In this document: piece after piece, positions 6,091 through 6,544 of the stretch
How positions within the stretch are numbered: position 1 is the first letter of the stretch
Layout of the letters: each line of letters opens with the position of its first letter
Assembly (NCBI GenBank): GCA_021817625.1
Contig: JAKASY010000115.1
Span: forward strand, 1-6,544
Source of the DNA: Bacillota bacterium
Lineage (GTDB): Bacteria > Bacillota_E > JAJZYS01 > JAILZS01
Length of the DNA stretch: 6,544 bases
Direction of reading: 5' to 3'
Translations under genes and position numbers: made by a program
The notes under the pieces: model-generated
Databases searched by the model: none
What the model was told of the DNA's origin: nothing
The model's input: the letters and a program-made list of their open reading frames with translations, nothing else

Positions 6091-6544
6091 TTGGTTCCCA
6101 GGCGCGTCGCGCGGCTGCGCACCTCGCTCCTCGTCGCCCTCGCTGCCTGTGCCTGCCTGGTCCTGGCCGCGCGCCTGGGCTGGCTGATGATCGCCCACGG
6201 CGGCGACCTGCACGAGCGGTCGCTGGGCGAGCGCATGCGTTCCATCCCCGTCCAGGCGCCACGCGGCGAGATCCTGGACCGGGCGGGCCGTGTGCTCGCC
6301 ACGTCGACGACCGTGTACGCGGCCTACGCCGTGCCGGCCGAGGTGAAGGCGCCTGCGGCGGCGGCCGCTGCCCTCTCGCCGATCCTGGACCGCTCCGTCG
6401 CCTTCATAGAGAAGCGCCTGCACCAGCGTGCGGCGCTCGTCTACCTGCGCCGGCGCCTGACTCTGAGTCAGGCGCAGGCCGTGCGCCGGCTTGCCCTCCA
6501 TGGCGTGGGCCTCGCGCCCGAGGCGAAGCGGGTCTACCCGTACG
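6091..6544 (+). CDS. Class B penicillin-binding protein, FtsI/SpoVD-type (3' end missing)
   Basis: This is the N-terminal 151 residues of a peptidoglycan D,D-transpeptidase of the divisome (FtsI/PbpB or the sporulation paralogue SpoVD). TTG 6091 is the start: GGAGG (6080-6084) lies 6 bases upstream, and no ATG or GTG occurs in this frame between the ftsL stop (6028-6030) and 6091. A basic start (PRRVARLR, 3-10) precedes a membrane anchor (about 12-34). The PBP dimer/pedestal domain begins near residue 52 with IPVQAPRGEILDRAGRVLA (52-70), the hallmark RG-x-I-x-DR-x-G motif. It continues to GVGLAPEAKRVYPY (138-151), a conserved FtsI landmark. The catalytic SxxK, SxN and KTG motifs lie beyond the window. 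The gene follows ftsL by 60 bases in the same frame. FtsI and SpoVD cannot be told apart without the C-terminus (PASTA domains). Confidence 0.92.
   Translation, partial: MVPRRVARLRTSLLVALAACACLVLAARLGWLMIAHGGDLHERSLGERMRSIPVQAPRGEILDRAGRVLATSTTVYAAYAVPAEVKAPAAAAAALSPILDRSVAFIEKRLHQRAALVYLRRRLTLSQAQAVRRLALHGVGLAPEAKRVYPY

Noticed and set aside
5386..6501. Minus-strand open frame of 371 codons opposite rsmH, ftsL and the PBP gene
   Set aside because: Composition is Gly/Arg/His-rich with no recognisable domain, and the + strand genes account for the region.
1..6544. CRISPR arrays, tRNAs, insertion sequences, toxin-antitoxin pairs or defence genes
   Set aside because: I found no repeat-spacer pattern, tRNA-like cloverleaf, transposase motif or small paired genes; the coding space is filled by transporter and dcw genes.

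Overview
The window is very GC-rich (roughly 70% or more by eye) and all six genes read on the + strand. Strong GGAGG-type ribosome binding sites, GTG and TTG starts, and the order mraZ-rsmH-ftsL-pbp suggest a bacterium, most likely a high-GC member of the Bacillota or a related monoderm-type lineage. The taxon cannot be fixed from the sequence alone, and the apparent absence of lipobox cysteines in two binding proteins leaves a diderm possible.

The left part (1-3967) belongs to a peptide-type ABC importer. It holds the C-terminal two thirds of a DppB-like permease (1-614), then two tandem family-5 solute-binding proteins (680-2320 and 2339-3967) that are diverged paralogues of each other. 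No DppC-type permease or ATPase is visible, so these would have to lie upstream or elsewhere. A perfect 14-bp inverted repeat (622-650) separates the permease from the first binding protein, and a nested GC-rich hairpin (4008-4053) follows the second.

The 229-base gap 3968-4196 separates the transporter from the division and cell wall (dcw) cluster. Besides the hairpin it holds a clear MraZ operator: GTGGG-type repeats at exact 10-base spacing (4144-4168) just before mraZ. I see no convincing -35/-10 promoter in the gap.

The right part (4197-6544) is the start of the dcw cluster. MraZ (4197-4628) is a repressor acting on its own promoter. RsmH (4615-5562) methylates 16S rRNA and overlaps mraZ by 14 bases. 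FtsL (5584-6030) is a small divisome membrane protein. A TTG-initiated FtsI/SpoVD-type penicillin-binding protein (6091 onward) is cut by the window end. The four are probably one transcript controlled through the MraZ box.

I see no wholly new system here. The points most worth a second look are the inverted repeat 622-650, the two binding proteins without a lipobox, the extra C-terminal tail on FtsL, and a possible hairpin masking the ribosome binding site of the penicillin-binding protein gene.
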